Positions 42,119-53,100 of a stretch of DNA of 64,000 nucleotides are shown here, in pieces. Below the pieces are notes generated by a model that saw only the letters and a list, made by a program, of their open reading frames with translations, was not told where the DNA came from and did no database searches. Source of the DNA: Linderina pennispora (Eukaryota; Kickxellomycota; Kickxellomycetes; Kickxellales; Kickxellaceae); contig NW_024468275.1 of the NCBI RefSeq assembly GCF_002104995.1, forward strand, positions 1 to 64,000, read 5' to 3'. The stretch's first letter is position 1. Each line of letters begins with the position of its first letter. The position numbers and the translations under genes are program-made.

Positions 42119-43699
42119 CACCGAGCGGCAAAATTGAGTCACAAAAATAAAAAAAGTTGAAAAACTGGAATAATTTCTCTGATCAGTATGCAATAATCCT
42201 GCTATAATTAATTCATAATCTACACAATCCCCAACTCTAGCTCATGTAGTTTCATGCTTATCACTCATCTATTCATTGAGAAAATGACTATTTAATATAA
42301 ACATTTTTGACTCAATTTTGCTCATAAAAATTTGACAATTTATTGCTCAATATCTGGTATGGCCACCATGGGCTTTTTTGACAGCTGCGATACGCGCAGG
42401 CATCGAGTTCACCAGCTGTGAGCAAATGGTTTCATTTACGTGCTCACACCAGATGTCCTGCACCCGCTCCCAGAGGGTGTTGAGATCTTTAATTTCTGGC
42501 CCATTACGGATCTCGCGCTTAATGAAGTCCCACAAATGCTCAATGGGGTTGAGATCAGGGGACTGCGCTGGCCATGGTAGCACTCAAATGGAGTTCTCAG
42601 CAAACCACCTCCTTGTCCTAGAAGCCATATGGCATGAAGCATTGTCCTGTTGGAAGATGATGTTACCCTTGTCCAGCCCATACATCTCAATTGTTTGCAG
42701 TAGTTCCTCCTGCAGTACACCCACATAGACCGCTGTGTCAATTCCCCCCTCAAGCCAGCAGAGTTGGCCAGGGCCACGCGAAGTTATGCATCCCCAAACC
42801 ATGATCCCGCCTCCACCATATTTTTGGGTTGGGGTAATGTGGTGATCCTGGAGGACTCCACCTGGTTTACGTAAGCACCTTTCATGTCCATCTGCTCCAT
42901 TAAGGTGTATTCTTGTCTCAACTGACCAAATTACCTGGCTCCAATCAGTATCTGTCCAGCTCCTAAAGGCCTCAGCGAAATGGCATTGATCCTTACAATA
43001 GTGATCTATCAGTTGAGGGACTTTTATTCTGTGCATGGATCGAATCCCTTGGCACTGTAGTGCACGTCTGATAGTGTACAATGAGATGTGCATACCAGAG
43101 TATTGAGCTAGCTGTTGTCGGATCTGTGTTGCTGTGGAACATGCACCAGTAGTAGCAAGTCAACATATGTATGTCTCATCATGTGGTGATAGCAGCCGAC
43201 TATGACCAGCATAGGAGTTCCTCTCTATGCTACATTGTGCTCGCGCAATACGTGATACTGTGGATTGGGAGACTCCTGTGTCCAATGCAATTTGCCGAGT
43301 TGATACGTGTTTTGGTAGAAGATATTAGACATGATTTTTTTGGATAACTGCAATTTTTTAGGCATAGTTAGAAAACGACTGAGATATGGATATAGAAGAG
43401 AGAACGCTGTTGTGTTAATGGCTGAAATATAGAATTATTCCATAGTTATTTTGGGCATAAAACTAGTCGTTGAAAGTAGGAAAGGTCAAAAATGAGCACT
43501 ACCAAAAATTACTGCTTTTTCAAAAGATAGTAATTTCTAGGGAGCGCGACATTCTAGGAACATAAGTCATAAACAATACTCATTATTGCAAGCAAGTGAT
43601 ATGCATTCTCCACTATCAAGGGTATCGCATTACTGCTTTTTCCACAATCAGACATTTTAGGAAGAAAAAATATTTGTGACTTAATTTTGCCGCTCAGTG
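42119..43699 (-). mobile_element. Tc1/mariner-like element, complete ends, TSD TA
   Basis: Ends CACCGAGCGGCAAAATTGAG and its inverted partner (CTTAATTTTGCCGCTCAGTG), flanked by TA at 42117-42118 and 43700-43701. Length of about 1.58 kb fits a full Tc1 element. Confidence 0.92.
42347..43330 (-). pseudogene. Tc1-like transposase with three in-frame stops
   Basis: Reads as helix-turn-helix (ALDTGVSQSTVSRIARAQ), then the DDE_3 catalytic region with GGIMVWGCIT, FQQDNASCH, and after a stop LPWPAQSPDLNPIEHLWD. In-frame stops are TAA at 43325-43327, TGA at 43160-43162 and TGA at 42584-42586, each one C-to-T step from a Gln or Arg codon. No frameshift is needed, so it is a recently inactivated copy. 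Confidence 0.88.
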
Positions 43700-43747
43700 T
43701 AAGAAATATCAGTAAGAATTTTGCATTGATAGAAAATGCTTCAATAA

Positions 43748-44207
43748 GGAGGTCATTCAGAGATAGTTATCTGCACAATAATTATTTGTGTATATTGAAA
43801 CTATTGGCAATTTCAGTGAAATAAAAATTTCACCCAAACCACCATCGGCATCTTGGAAAAGTGTCAGTGAACATAATTTCAACCAGAAAGAAAAACTTTG
43901 CATATTTGGGGTTAATTATCATTGGGCAACAAAAGTCAATATCTCAATAGATGTGGCTAAGCAACCACAAGGAAATTATGTTCACTGAAACTTTTCCAAG
44001 ATGCCGATAGCGGTTTGGGTGAAATGGCAAAAAAAATATTTGTATTTTTAAAATCAATTATACACATAAGAACATTCTGTACACAACAATTATAAATATC
44101 TGTTCCAAAAATATCTAGTAACAAAAAACTGTTCAGAAAATGATTATTTATATATCTAACTAACAAAATTGTAATTTACTAAAATTTACAAGTCCAAGAA
44201 TGACCCC
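43748..44207. mobile_element. MITE-A, TSD TAA, loop isomer I
   Basis: Starts GGAGGTCATTCAGAG and ends GAATGACCCC, flanked by TAA at 43745-43747 and 44208-44210. It has the same outer orientation as the copies at 29468 and 38324 but an inverted central loop (AACCAGAAAGAAAAACTTTG). Confidence 0.9.
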
Positions 44208-44208
44208 T

Positions 44209-44540
44209 AAAGTGAGTCAAATTTTTGCTTCTCCAATTTTTCTATTTTTTTACTATTGCTTCGATATCATGCAATGTAAAATAGTTAGAGAACATTTAAC
44301 TACATAATTTTATACTACACTGAGCAGCAAAATTGAGTCACAAAAATTTTTTTCAACTTTTTGATACTATATCTTCATCATCAGATAATATAGATACTTC
44401 TATTCGATATATGTTCGATAGGGCTTGACATAGTATAAAAGTATGTAGTTACATGTTACCTAAACATTGTACTTCATATGATATCGACGCGATAGTAAAA
44501 ATCTAGTAAAATTGGAGAGGCAAAAATTTGACTCACTTTG
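44209..44540. mobile_element. Palindromic element with AAAGTGAGTCAAATTTTTGC ends
   Basis: The terminal sequence AAAGTGAGTCAAATTTTTG is repeated inverted at the other end (CAAAAATTTGACTCACTTTG). A Tc1-type end (CACTGAGCAGCAAAATTGAG) lies inside at about 44320. The right half resembles 26711-26958. Confidence 0.6.
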
Positions 44541-44916
44541 ACTTCATAGTGCTATTTCTATACCATATCAATATTCAAATAATGTGAAATCGCTACCCAT
44601 AACTCTGCTGCACTCGCTCTTCAATAATAATATCTCATTCACAATGATGTTCAACTACACATGGTACTATCATGTATTCAATATGTGAAGGAAAATTATG
44701 AAGGAAATGATCAACGCTTCAGTGCTGCCATCACTCTTATAGATGTTGAGTACATAGTTGACACTCAAGTGATTAGTACTCAACGATGACAAGAAATGAG
44801 TTTGATAGCTAGTCCACTGAAGGAGTAATCAACTATAAATGATGTACAACTACACTTAAGCTCCCTATTGAAGCAATGTAATTCTATGACTTGATTTTTT
44901 ATAATAACAATATATA
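44541..44916. other. AT-rich DNA, no gene seen
   Basis: No intact ORF or clear repeat boundary. Possible decayed transposon coding sequence near 44690-44790 (plus strand reads acidic short stretches). Confidence 0.3.
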
Positions 44917-45377
44917 GGGGGTCATTCCTGGACTTGTAAATTTTAGTAAATTACAATTTTGTTACATACATATTTGAATAATCGTTTTCAGAACTATTTA
45001 TTGCTACTAGATATTTTTAGAACAGATATTTATAATTGTTGTGTACAGAATGTTCTTATGTGTATAATTGATTTTAAAAATACAAATATTTTTTTTACCA
45101 TTTCACCCAAACCGCTATCGGCATCTTGGAAAAGTTTCAGTGAACATAATTTCCTTGTGGTTGCTTAGCCACATCTATTGAGATATTGACTTTTGTTGCC
45201 CAATGATAATTAACCCCAAATATGCAAAGTTTTTCTTTCTGGTTGAAATTATGTTCGCTGAAACTTTTCCAAGATGCTGATGGCAGTTTGGGTGAAATTT
45301 TTATTTCACTGAAATTGCCAATAGTTTCAATATGTATAAATAGTTGTTGTGCAGATAACTATCTCTGAATGACCTCC
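44917..45377. mobile_element. MITE-A, TSD ATA, loop isomer I
   Basis: Starts GGGGGTCATTCCTGG and ends GAATGACCTCC, flanked by ATA at 44914-44916 and 45378-45380. Confidence 0.9.
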
Positions 45378-45671
45378 ATAGATAGGTAGAGAGGGTACTA
45401 CTGTGGCTATCCACTCAATACTATGATATATCAATATGTAACCTCTGTGCCTAATGATAAGCCATTTAATCTGAATCACAAATTTTGCAACTTTCTTAAT
45501 CCTTCTTTAAGCAGCTCCTTATGATCAAAAACACATCAGATCAAATCAAATATACTTACTATACAAAGCACATGCCCCACAGGTGACTATGGGAATGAAA
45601 TATCCTAATGAAAGTGCTCTATTCTGCCAACATTAAGAAGAAATCTAGATTCTAAGAAAATCAGAAAAGTA
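45378..45671. other. AT-rich DNA, no feature seen
   Basis: No ORF, RNA or repeat recognised. Confidence 0.3.
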
Positions 45672-46359
45672 GATTCTGAGTTTAGAGTAGTGTATCTCTA
45701 TACAGCTATGGCTATTGCTTCCCTAGTTGAGGGGGATGTGGCACACTGACCAGTGTGTATGTAATTATATAAAGCATACCATGATTACATACCTATGATA
45801 TGCAATAGGAGAGTGCAAAGATTATGTCTGAAGGAGTCATCATCATATAAATGGCAATTTGGGCTACAAGTTGGCTAGATATGTGTACTGTTTCTACTGT
45901 ATGATGATCAGTGTAGTCCCCTAGATACGATGCGCTACTCACCTATAGGGCTTCATTATGAGTATGATCTGATAATGGCCTGAAATCATCGTTTTTGTCA
46001 CCAATGATTTATTGGTCTAGGAAATTATAAATAGGTAAGTAAATGAAATCGCTTATTCATGGCTAGTGAACTCGATGCCTGTGCGTATCGCTGCAGTCAA
46101 AAAAACCTATGGTGGCTTTGCTAGTTAGTGAGAAAAAAATCGACGAATTTTGTAAGCAAAATTGAGTCAAATATTTTTATTTTTAAAATGTCAGTTTCTC
46201 GCTTATTTCAAGTGCAATAAGCACGCAACTACATGAAATAGATTAGTGCATGGCATACACCATGATTTAATTTTATCATATTCAATGAACGTCGTTCAGA
46301 GAAATTATCTAAGATTTTTGATGATTTTTATTTTTGTGACTCAATTTTGCCGCTCAGTG
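45672..46359. mobile_element. Tc1-derived 3'-end remnant at the inner-repeat breakpoint
   Basis: Matches 27367-28050 and ends with the TIR TTTTGCCGCTCAGTG followed by TA. It abuts the inner inverted repeat at 46360, at the exact TA where the left copy (25667-25668) continues into a gene fragment. Confidence 0.7.
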
Positions 46360-48544
46360 TATTAGAATTTCTTCAAAGAGATTGAAAATAACAAATAATT
46401 CACTTATTTCACGTGATTGCTTAAAAGATCTTCTTCCACTTTGCCCACCCACCAAACACCACGACAAAGGCAATGCAGCTCCCCATGATTGTCATCCAGG
46501 CACGCAGGTTCTCATGCTCGCCAGTATCCTCGTTCGGCTTGAACGGCACAGGCACGTTCATGCCAAACAGCTCGGCGACAAACTGAGTTGGCAGCAAAAT
46601 GGCAGAAATGATTAGCAACTGGTTCGAAAACACGGACAGGCCTACACTCGCATCGCCGAGCTCCAGCGAGATCTGGCCCATGTAGTTTGAGTGAGCCCGC
46701 GCCAGCACCATATCACAATGAGCACAGGCCGACTGCATAGCGCCCAGATGATCCAGGACGTCGCCCAGCAGATGGCGCTCATCTAGGTCGGGCGTCATGC
46801 GCATCAGCGCCCGCACCACCTCAGGCTTGCCGTGCATTAGCCGCCAGAGCGCCAGCAGCCGCCGCCGCACCAGCCCCGTGCGCTGCAGAACATCCGCCTT
46901 TTCCAGTGGCGACAGAACCATCACCAGCTCGTCCACCTGGTCCACCTCCAATGCCACGGTGCGCATGGCCATGGTCAGCGCGTCCGTCATCCCGTCCAGC
47001 AGCACATACACCACCGACTGCCAGCCGATCTCCGCCATGGCTGCCAGCCGGTCCACCGCCTGCTCCACATGCTCGGTCGTTGTGCGCCCATGGAACGTCA
47101 GCACAAACCGCCGTTTCACCACCATGGCTATCGGGCATGCCGCCATCTCGGTGTCCACTGCCCGATACACAACGAAGTGGTAGTCACTGACCTCCTCGAT
47201 CTTGTCGCCTGTGTCCTCCAGAATGTCTTCCACTGTCAGCGGGTGGATTCCGAACACACGTGCCAGCCTGTCCATCTCTGGTTTGGTCGCATCTACCACG
47301 TCCAGCCAGAAGAACCCGCTCTGCTCAGCGATCACATCCAAGCAGGGCTTATCCAACTCCGAAGCCTGGTACACGCCCATCGCCTCGCTGAACACCATAA
47401 ACCGTGTGTCCTCATTGACTGCGAACCCGCCTGCATCTGCCATCGTCTTGAGAGCCTCAGGCTCGCCCACAGCCCCTGTGGCTGCCAGCTCCCGCAGCGC
47501 TGCCATATCCCAGTCCCGCCGGTGCACTGCCGCGTCCTCCATGCCCATGCAGTCCGTGTTCTCGTGGGTTGCTGTCTCGCGGACTACACACTCGGTGCTG
47601 CCAAGAAGCAGCTGCACCAGCCGCTCAATATCGTCGGCGCTGCTGTTCTTGCTGTCCGACAACAGGTCCTGCAAACACTGGATCGCGCGAGCACGCTGCT
47701 CGGACTCAGTGCGCAGCATTTGCGTGTTTGCTGCCCGTAGCCTCTGGTTCTCTGTATGGATGTCATGCAATAGCAGCGACGACCCAAACGGCGACGATTT
47801 GTCGGTCATGTTAAAAAAAAAAAGAAGTATATTACAAATGTAAAAGTGGAGGAAGAACAAAAAAAGCTGAAAGATGGAAAAATAGAATATTCCTCTGTTG
47901 GGGCATCTATCCCGGCCCCTGACTTGTTTTACAACCGGTTTTTGCTTCGCTATCACTTGTAAATCGCCCGTCTGAGCTGTGACGCGCTCACTGTCACATC
48001 ACGAAACGCAACTGCAGTTTGCAGATCACTAGCAGGCTTATTCGCTGCCGAGGTTGCACTCAGCTGTTCCTTTATAAGCGAGTATGCAATTGCCCATTGG
48101 CAATCATCAGCTTTCTACATTTGATTATGAACTCAACTACTTTTCCACTCACACTATCAATACATTTTTCTACTGCTACATAGATTTGCCTACTGATCTA
48201 TCTACTGGCTGGCCACTCTAATTATTATATAGTGTTTATTTGAAATATATACATATTATATCATGCTGCTAGGGTAGTTTTGACTCACCTAAGGCGGCTT
48301 ATTCACTCAGAGTAGTGCGGCCTTTTCTAGGGCCATGCGCAGTTTAGATGAGGGCTCAGTATGTGCACCCGGCACATGCTTAAATACCCCTTGCTGGCTC
48401 CTAGCAGCAAGGACTCTGCCTAGTTTCTCTAATATATTTTAGTAAATGCTTACATTTAGTTTCATTAGCACCCTTATAGTAATCACTAGGAGAACATGCT
48501 ACTTAGCACCCTCTTCCCTGATATTTGACCAAGGTCCTTTTAGG
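46360..48544. repeat. Inner inverted repeat, right copy (contains CorA)
   Basis: Reverse complement of about 23484-25668. Coding part nearly identical; upstream flank visibly more diverged with small indels. It includes the same degenerate DysF tail (about 47950-48040) and LTR-like promoter fragment (near 48390). Confidence 0.85.
46421..47809 (-). CDS. CorA-type magnesium transporter, inner right copy
   Basis: Intact 462-residue CorA with the GMN motif. Its first-helix segment (VFSNQLLIISAILL) equals the inner left copy. Elsewhere it carries the right-arm variants, such as FHGRTTTEH and a silent GCG at the codon before the DVLQRTG segment. The start follows an 11-base A/T run with the GAAG interruption that is also found at the outer right copy. 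Private changes include IGWQSV and ECVVRE silent sites. ATG at 47809. Confidence 0.93.
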   Translation of the reverse strand: MTDKSSPFGSSLLLHDIHTENQRLRAANTQMLRTESEQRARAIQCLQDLLSDSKNSSADDIERLVQLLLGSTECVVRETATHENTDCMGMEDAAVHRRDWDMAALRELAATGAVGEPEALKTMADAGGFAVNEDTRFMVFSEAMGVYQASELDKPCLDVIAEQSGFFWLDVVDATKPEMDRLARVFGIHPLTVEDILEDTGDKIEEVSDYHFVVYRAVDTEMAACPIAMVVKRRFVLTFHGRTTTEHVEQAVDRLAAMAEIGWQSVVYVLLDGMTDALTMAMRTVALEVDQVDELVMVLSPLEKADVLQRTGLVRRRLLALWRLMHGKPEVVRALMRMTPDLDERHLLGDVLDHLGAMQSACAHCDMVLARAHSNYMGQISLELGDASVGLSVFSNQLLIISAILLPTQFVAELFGMNVPVPFKPNEDTGEHENLRAWMTIMGSCIAFVVVFGGWAKWKKIF

Positions 48545-49140
48545 CATGTGTGGTGTCGAAAACTAGTTTCTCTACTGATGTTACATGATCGACATATTCC
48601 TCACTCCAGATCAGGAAATATTGTCAAATGCTAGTACCTGCTTCTATAATTCTTCATACATGTCATGACAAGTAGACTCCTATCTACTAAGATCTTCTTT
48701 CTCCTTTTTCTCTAGTTCAATGCTTCTATGACACTCTTTTGAAGTGGCTATTTTATAGCCACTTCAGATAGTGCAATTGTTTAAAAATATCATCAACTTT
48801 TTACACCTTTTCAGCATAAATCATTTTAATTAATTATATTTCATAGGCTATGATGGGCACTGATAGAAGAAAGGCATAAGGTAATATAGATGGCAACTGA
48901 TTATGTGAGTTGCTTAAAGTCTAGGATGGCTGAGTGGTGAGGAAGTTTGATGGGAAAGGAGTATCTAATTATCTGGTGCCTATTAATAAATATGTAGATA
49001 GTGAGAAGATGACAGATAAGGAGAGGATCTAGCTTATATACTAAAAGATGAAGAAGCAGCTGATACCAGACCTAGATACTATAGTGAAGCTTATGTATAT
49101 GAAGTCAAAGAGTAGGGAATTACTTTGAGGAGTGGATAAG
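48545..49140. other. AT-rich DNA, possible decayed retroelement
   Basis: No gene. Short plus-strand stretches near 48890-49130 read like repeat-derived coding sequence with stops (a gag-like Lys/Asp-rich mix), but nothing is recognisable. Confidence 0.3.
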
Positions 49141-50003
49141 GGAGGCCATTCACAAATAAGAAAGTTTAAAGAAACTTAATATCTTATATTAGAATAACTA
49201 ATGGGGGTCATTCCTGGACTTGTAAATATTAGTAAATTACAATTTTGTTAGATAGATATTTGAATAATCATTTTCAGAACCATTTTTTACTACTAGATAT
49301 TTTTGGAACAGATATTTATAATTGTTGTGTCCAGAATGTTTTTATGTGTATAATTGATTTTAAAAATACAAATATTTTTTTTGCCATTTCACCCAAACTG
49401 CCATCGGCATCTTGGAAAAGTTTCAGTGAACATAATTTCCTTGTGGTTGCTTAGCCACATCTATTGAGATATTGACTTTTGTTGCCCAATGATAATTAAC
49501 CCCAAATATGCAAAGTTTTTTCTTTCTGGTTGAAATTATGTTCACTGAAACTTTTCCAAGATGCTGATGGCAGTTTAGGTGAAATTTTTATTTCACTGAA
49601 ATTGCCAATAGTTTCAATATGTATAAATAGTTGTTGTGTAGATAACTAGCTCTGAATGACCTCCAATTAACAAATTATAAATCAATTACTAGCAGCTGAA
49701 AAATATTTTAAAAAACAGAATATTTAGTAATGGTTAGAAAGATATTAGCTGCTAGATTAACTAATAAACAAAAATACAAGAAAGGGCACTTCTATGAAAC
49801 CCCCATTGGCATCCTGAAAAATTTCAGTTGATTTCTTGTGACCCAGCCTCTATCTCAGTAGAAGCATATTAATTGTGTATCAACTAAAATTTTTCAGGAT
49901 ACCGATGGGGGTTTCATAGAAGCACAAAAAAAATAAAAGAATAAAAAGTTTTAAAAGATATAACTATTTTTTTTACCTAGTTTAGTGATTGTGAATGACC
50001 TCC
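49141..50003. mobile_element. MITE-B with a nested MITE-A
   Basis: Family B element from GGAGGCCATTCACAA to GTGAATGACCTCC, with the hairpin core at 49785-49925. A MITE-A interrupts it. This composite marks the inner end of the right arm. Confidence 0.8.
49203..49664. mobile_element. MITE-A nested in MITE-B, TSD AAT, loop isomer I
   Basis: Starts GGGGGTCATTCCTGG and ends GAATGACCTCC, flanked by AAT at 49200-49202 and 49665-49667. Rejoining the flanks restores the MITE-B sequence AACTAATTAACAAAT. Confidence 0.92.
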
Positions 50004-50114
50004 ACAGCAATGTTCGTAGTTGGTGCATCAGCAGGATATAGATATGCATGTAGGAGGCAGCATGTACGTGAATACTAGCATCTATTAAAACAACCTGCCA
50101 CTCAAGTTGACTTG

Positions 50115-53100
50115 CTATTGTGAGACCGCAGCACCTTGAGGCTTGCGCCGTGATGATGATGATCCTTTGCGCTTTACGTTGCCGCCAGACCCTGCAGGCT
50201 GCGATCCATCGGCTGCTAGCATCTGCTGCAGCTGCTGGGCGCTGCGTGTTGACTTGCGCCGGCTGCGCCGGCGGCTACTGCTACGCTTTTTAGCCAGGCC
50301 GATATTACTAGCGCCTTCAGAGCCGTCGTTGCCATCATCAGTGGGCTGCTTCTGTTGGTTCTGAGCCGAAACTGCAGCCTCTTCCAGCGCAACCAGCAGA
50401 GTACTGGTGTGCCCGCTTGTGCTTGACAACGATCTGTTGCGCCCAGACTTACCACTGACCGATCCGCGTCGCCGGTCCTTGCGCACCTTGGTCGGTGAGG
50501 AGGGCTCTATAATACCAAGCGACTTGCGGTCGTGGTGAGGGTGGTTGCGTCCGGAGCTAAGGTCGATTACGCTGCTGCCAATACGCAGTGACTCCTTGAC
50601 TGCCTCCGCGCGGCGGTACGCAGGTTCTTCCGGATCATAGTAGTCTAGGAGGTCGGCATATTCCTCTTGGTTCACGTCGCCCAGGAAGGCGCTTCCCAGT
50701 GCATTGGCGCGCATGACACGATCCATGGCCCGATCGAGCTCCAGTGTGTGCAGGGCCAGCGCTGTTGCTGCCATCTCCTTGCCAAACTCGTCCAAGACAA
50801 TGTATCCATGGACAAACCGTCTGATCGGCGTACCTAGTAGTGCAACCACCTGCTTCAGTGTTGCTGGCCCGCGCTGCTTCGCCACGCTATCCGACGGCTT
50901 TGTCGAGTCCAGCGGCACGTTCGAGATCTGCAAGCCGCTCAAAGATTCGTCGACCTCAGTGCTTCCGGTGTTGGCGTTTCTGCTGGTGGACGACGGGAGC
51001 AATGCCAGAGGGGTATCGTCTTGGTCGTCGGTAGCAGACTGGGTTTTGGTCACCTGGTCCTGGCTAGTTTGTGGTTTCGGTGTAGCTGCGGCAGCTGTTG
51101 CGTAGCTGCGCCCAGTAGTAATTTTGGCATCGGACAGAGCATTAACTACCTTTGCCTTGGTTAATGACCCAGCCTGCTGCTGTTGCTGCTCATTTGCGCG
51201 CATTGCCTGAACGGCCTTCTCAACATCACGTCGCTGCGCAGCGCCGACCCGCACGGCGGTCTCGACACCCTCGCGGTGCTGGCGGGCCAGGCGAGCAGAG
51301 AATTTGGGCACCCGTTCTGATTTCACGTAAGCGTCGGCTGCAGCACTGACAAAACCATCATACAGCAGCATCGGCTTAATCGGCTTGCTCTCCGTCTCCT
51401 CTGAGGCATCGCCAGTTACCTGCGTTTTTGGTAGCGTGGCACTGTTTGCCAAGAACAAATATGCGCACAGAGCTGGGTCGGCAATGCAAGCAAGCTTGTT
51501 GATCATCGATGTCAGCATCAGGCTATACGCCATATGGCGCTTGACGACCAGCGAGAACTGCTTGACTAGCGACGCCAAGAAACCTCCCGGATAGAACGCT
51601 GCGAGCGAGTCGTCAATCTGGCGGCTCACATCCTCGGTGTTGCCAGTTGTGCTGTCCGATGTAGACTGAGTGTGATGGGCAGGCGCATGCTTGCGAACAA
51701 ACCTGGCTTTGCTCTGCCAGCACTTCCGGATATACTCCTGATTGACGCGCAGCCGCTGCAGGCAGTCCTGGACGTACTCGTCGCATCCCTGTGCTTCGCG
51801 CATAATAATGCTGCGCATGTTTTGGAAATTGCGGGGCGCCTCAAGCTGCTGATCCAGCACAGGCAGCGACTGGCTGTCCTGCGGTGACCGCGGCGACTGC
51901 GAGTTAGTGGGGCTCGGACGCTCGTCGATGCGAATGGCAGCCGAAACGACCACCTCGGGCATTGCATTGGAGATGTTGCTGGGGCTGGCGTCCAGGAAGC
52001 GCTCGACCACGGCGCGCACAAGCTCCTGGTCCACTGCCACTGACATGCCGAGGCCGATTGCCGGGCCAGAATAAAACTCTCCAAGCGCATCGCCCTGTGG
52101 CTGGACCAAATTGGCCAAGGGCTTCTCGTCATCGTCATCACCACCGTCGGCCGCCGAAGCAGCTGGCAGGGCGGCTCCGACCAGCGGCGACATTTGCGTG
52201 CCAGCGTGGCTATTGCCAGCAGGTTCGTCCAAAAAGTTGCGCAGGGCGAGGCTAGTGTAGGCGAATTGGTTCATCGTTGACAGGATGGTGTCGAACAGGC
52301 GCAGGGTGTTGAGGGACAGGTGGGTGTTGTCGGTGTAAGTCATCCACGAGATCAGAGTTGCGCGCAGTGGGTTGGGCTCGGAGCCTGATGATTTGTCGTC
52401 GCTCTTCGTGGTGCCTAGAGTAGACAGGTCAAAGCCGGGCGGCAATAACAGGGCTGCTGCTTCAGCACGTAGCGCCTCATCCTCGATTGAATCCAGCAGC
52501 TCCTGGTCCTCCTTTGACAGTAGGTGCATATTCTTGGGCCGGTCCTGCGGTGCGCGCTCGGGCGCCAGGTCCGACCCGAGCAGGACCATGAATAATGCAT
52601 CGAGGACGTGAGAGCTGTGTGTAATGGTGATCAGGTCAGTCAAATACGATATGGTCGTGTTGGCTTGGCTCATGGATGCCATGGTAGCCAGTAGGGCGGG
52701 CTCTATGTGGGTGCGCAGGAATCCGTTAGATAGTTGGCTCTGGACAGCAGCAACGATCCGTGAATCGCACTGGCCAACAACACAGAGCTCGTCGAGCAGC
52801 TCCCAGCACAGGAAAAAGGCATCGACGTGTTCGAGGATCTTGCGCGCCGACACCAGAATATCCGACTCGCGCTGCTCGCGCTTCGCCACAGACCGAATGA
52901 TGCCCTCATTGGCGAGCAAGTCACGCAGGTTCGCCTTGAAATTGAAGCGGCCAGCCAGGCTGGCGCTCTCGGGATGCATTCTCCGTGTCAGCGGCGGCAT
53001 GGTGCGTCCGCCGGTATAGTCATTCCTGAAGAGCTGCGAGTTGGGGGTGCGTGGGATTGGGCGGTACACGGGCATTTGCGAGTGCAGATATCCGAGGTGC

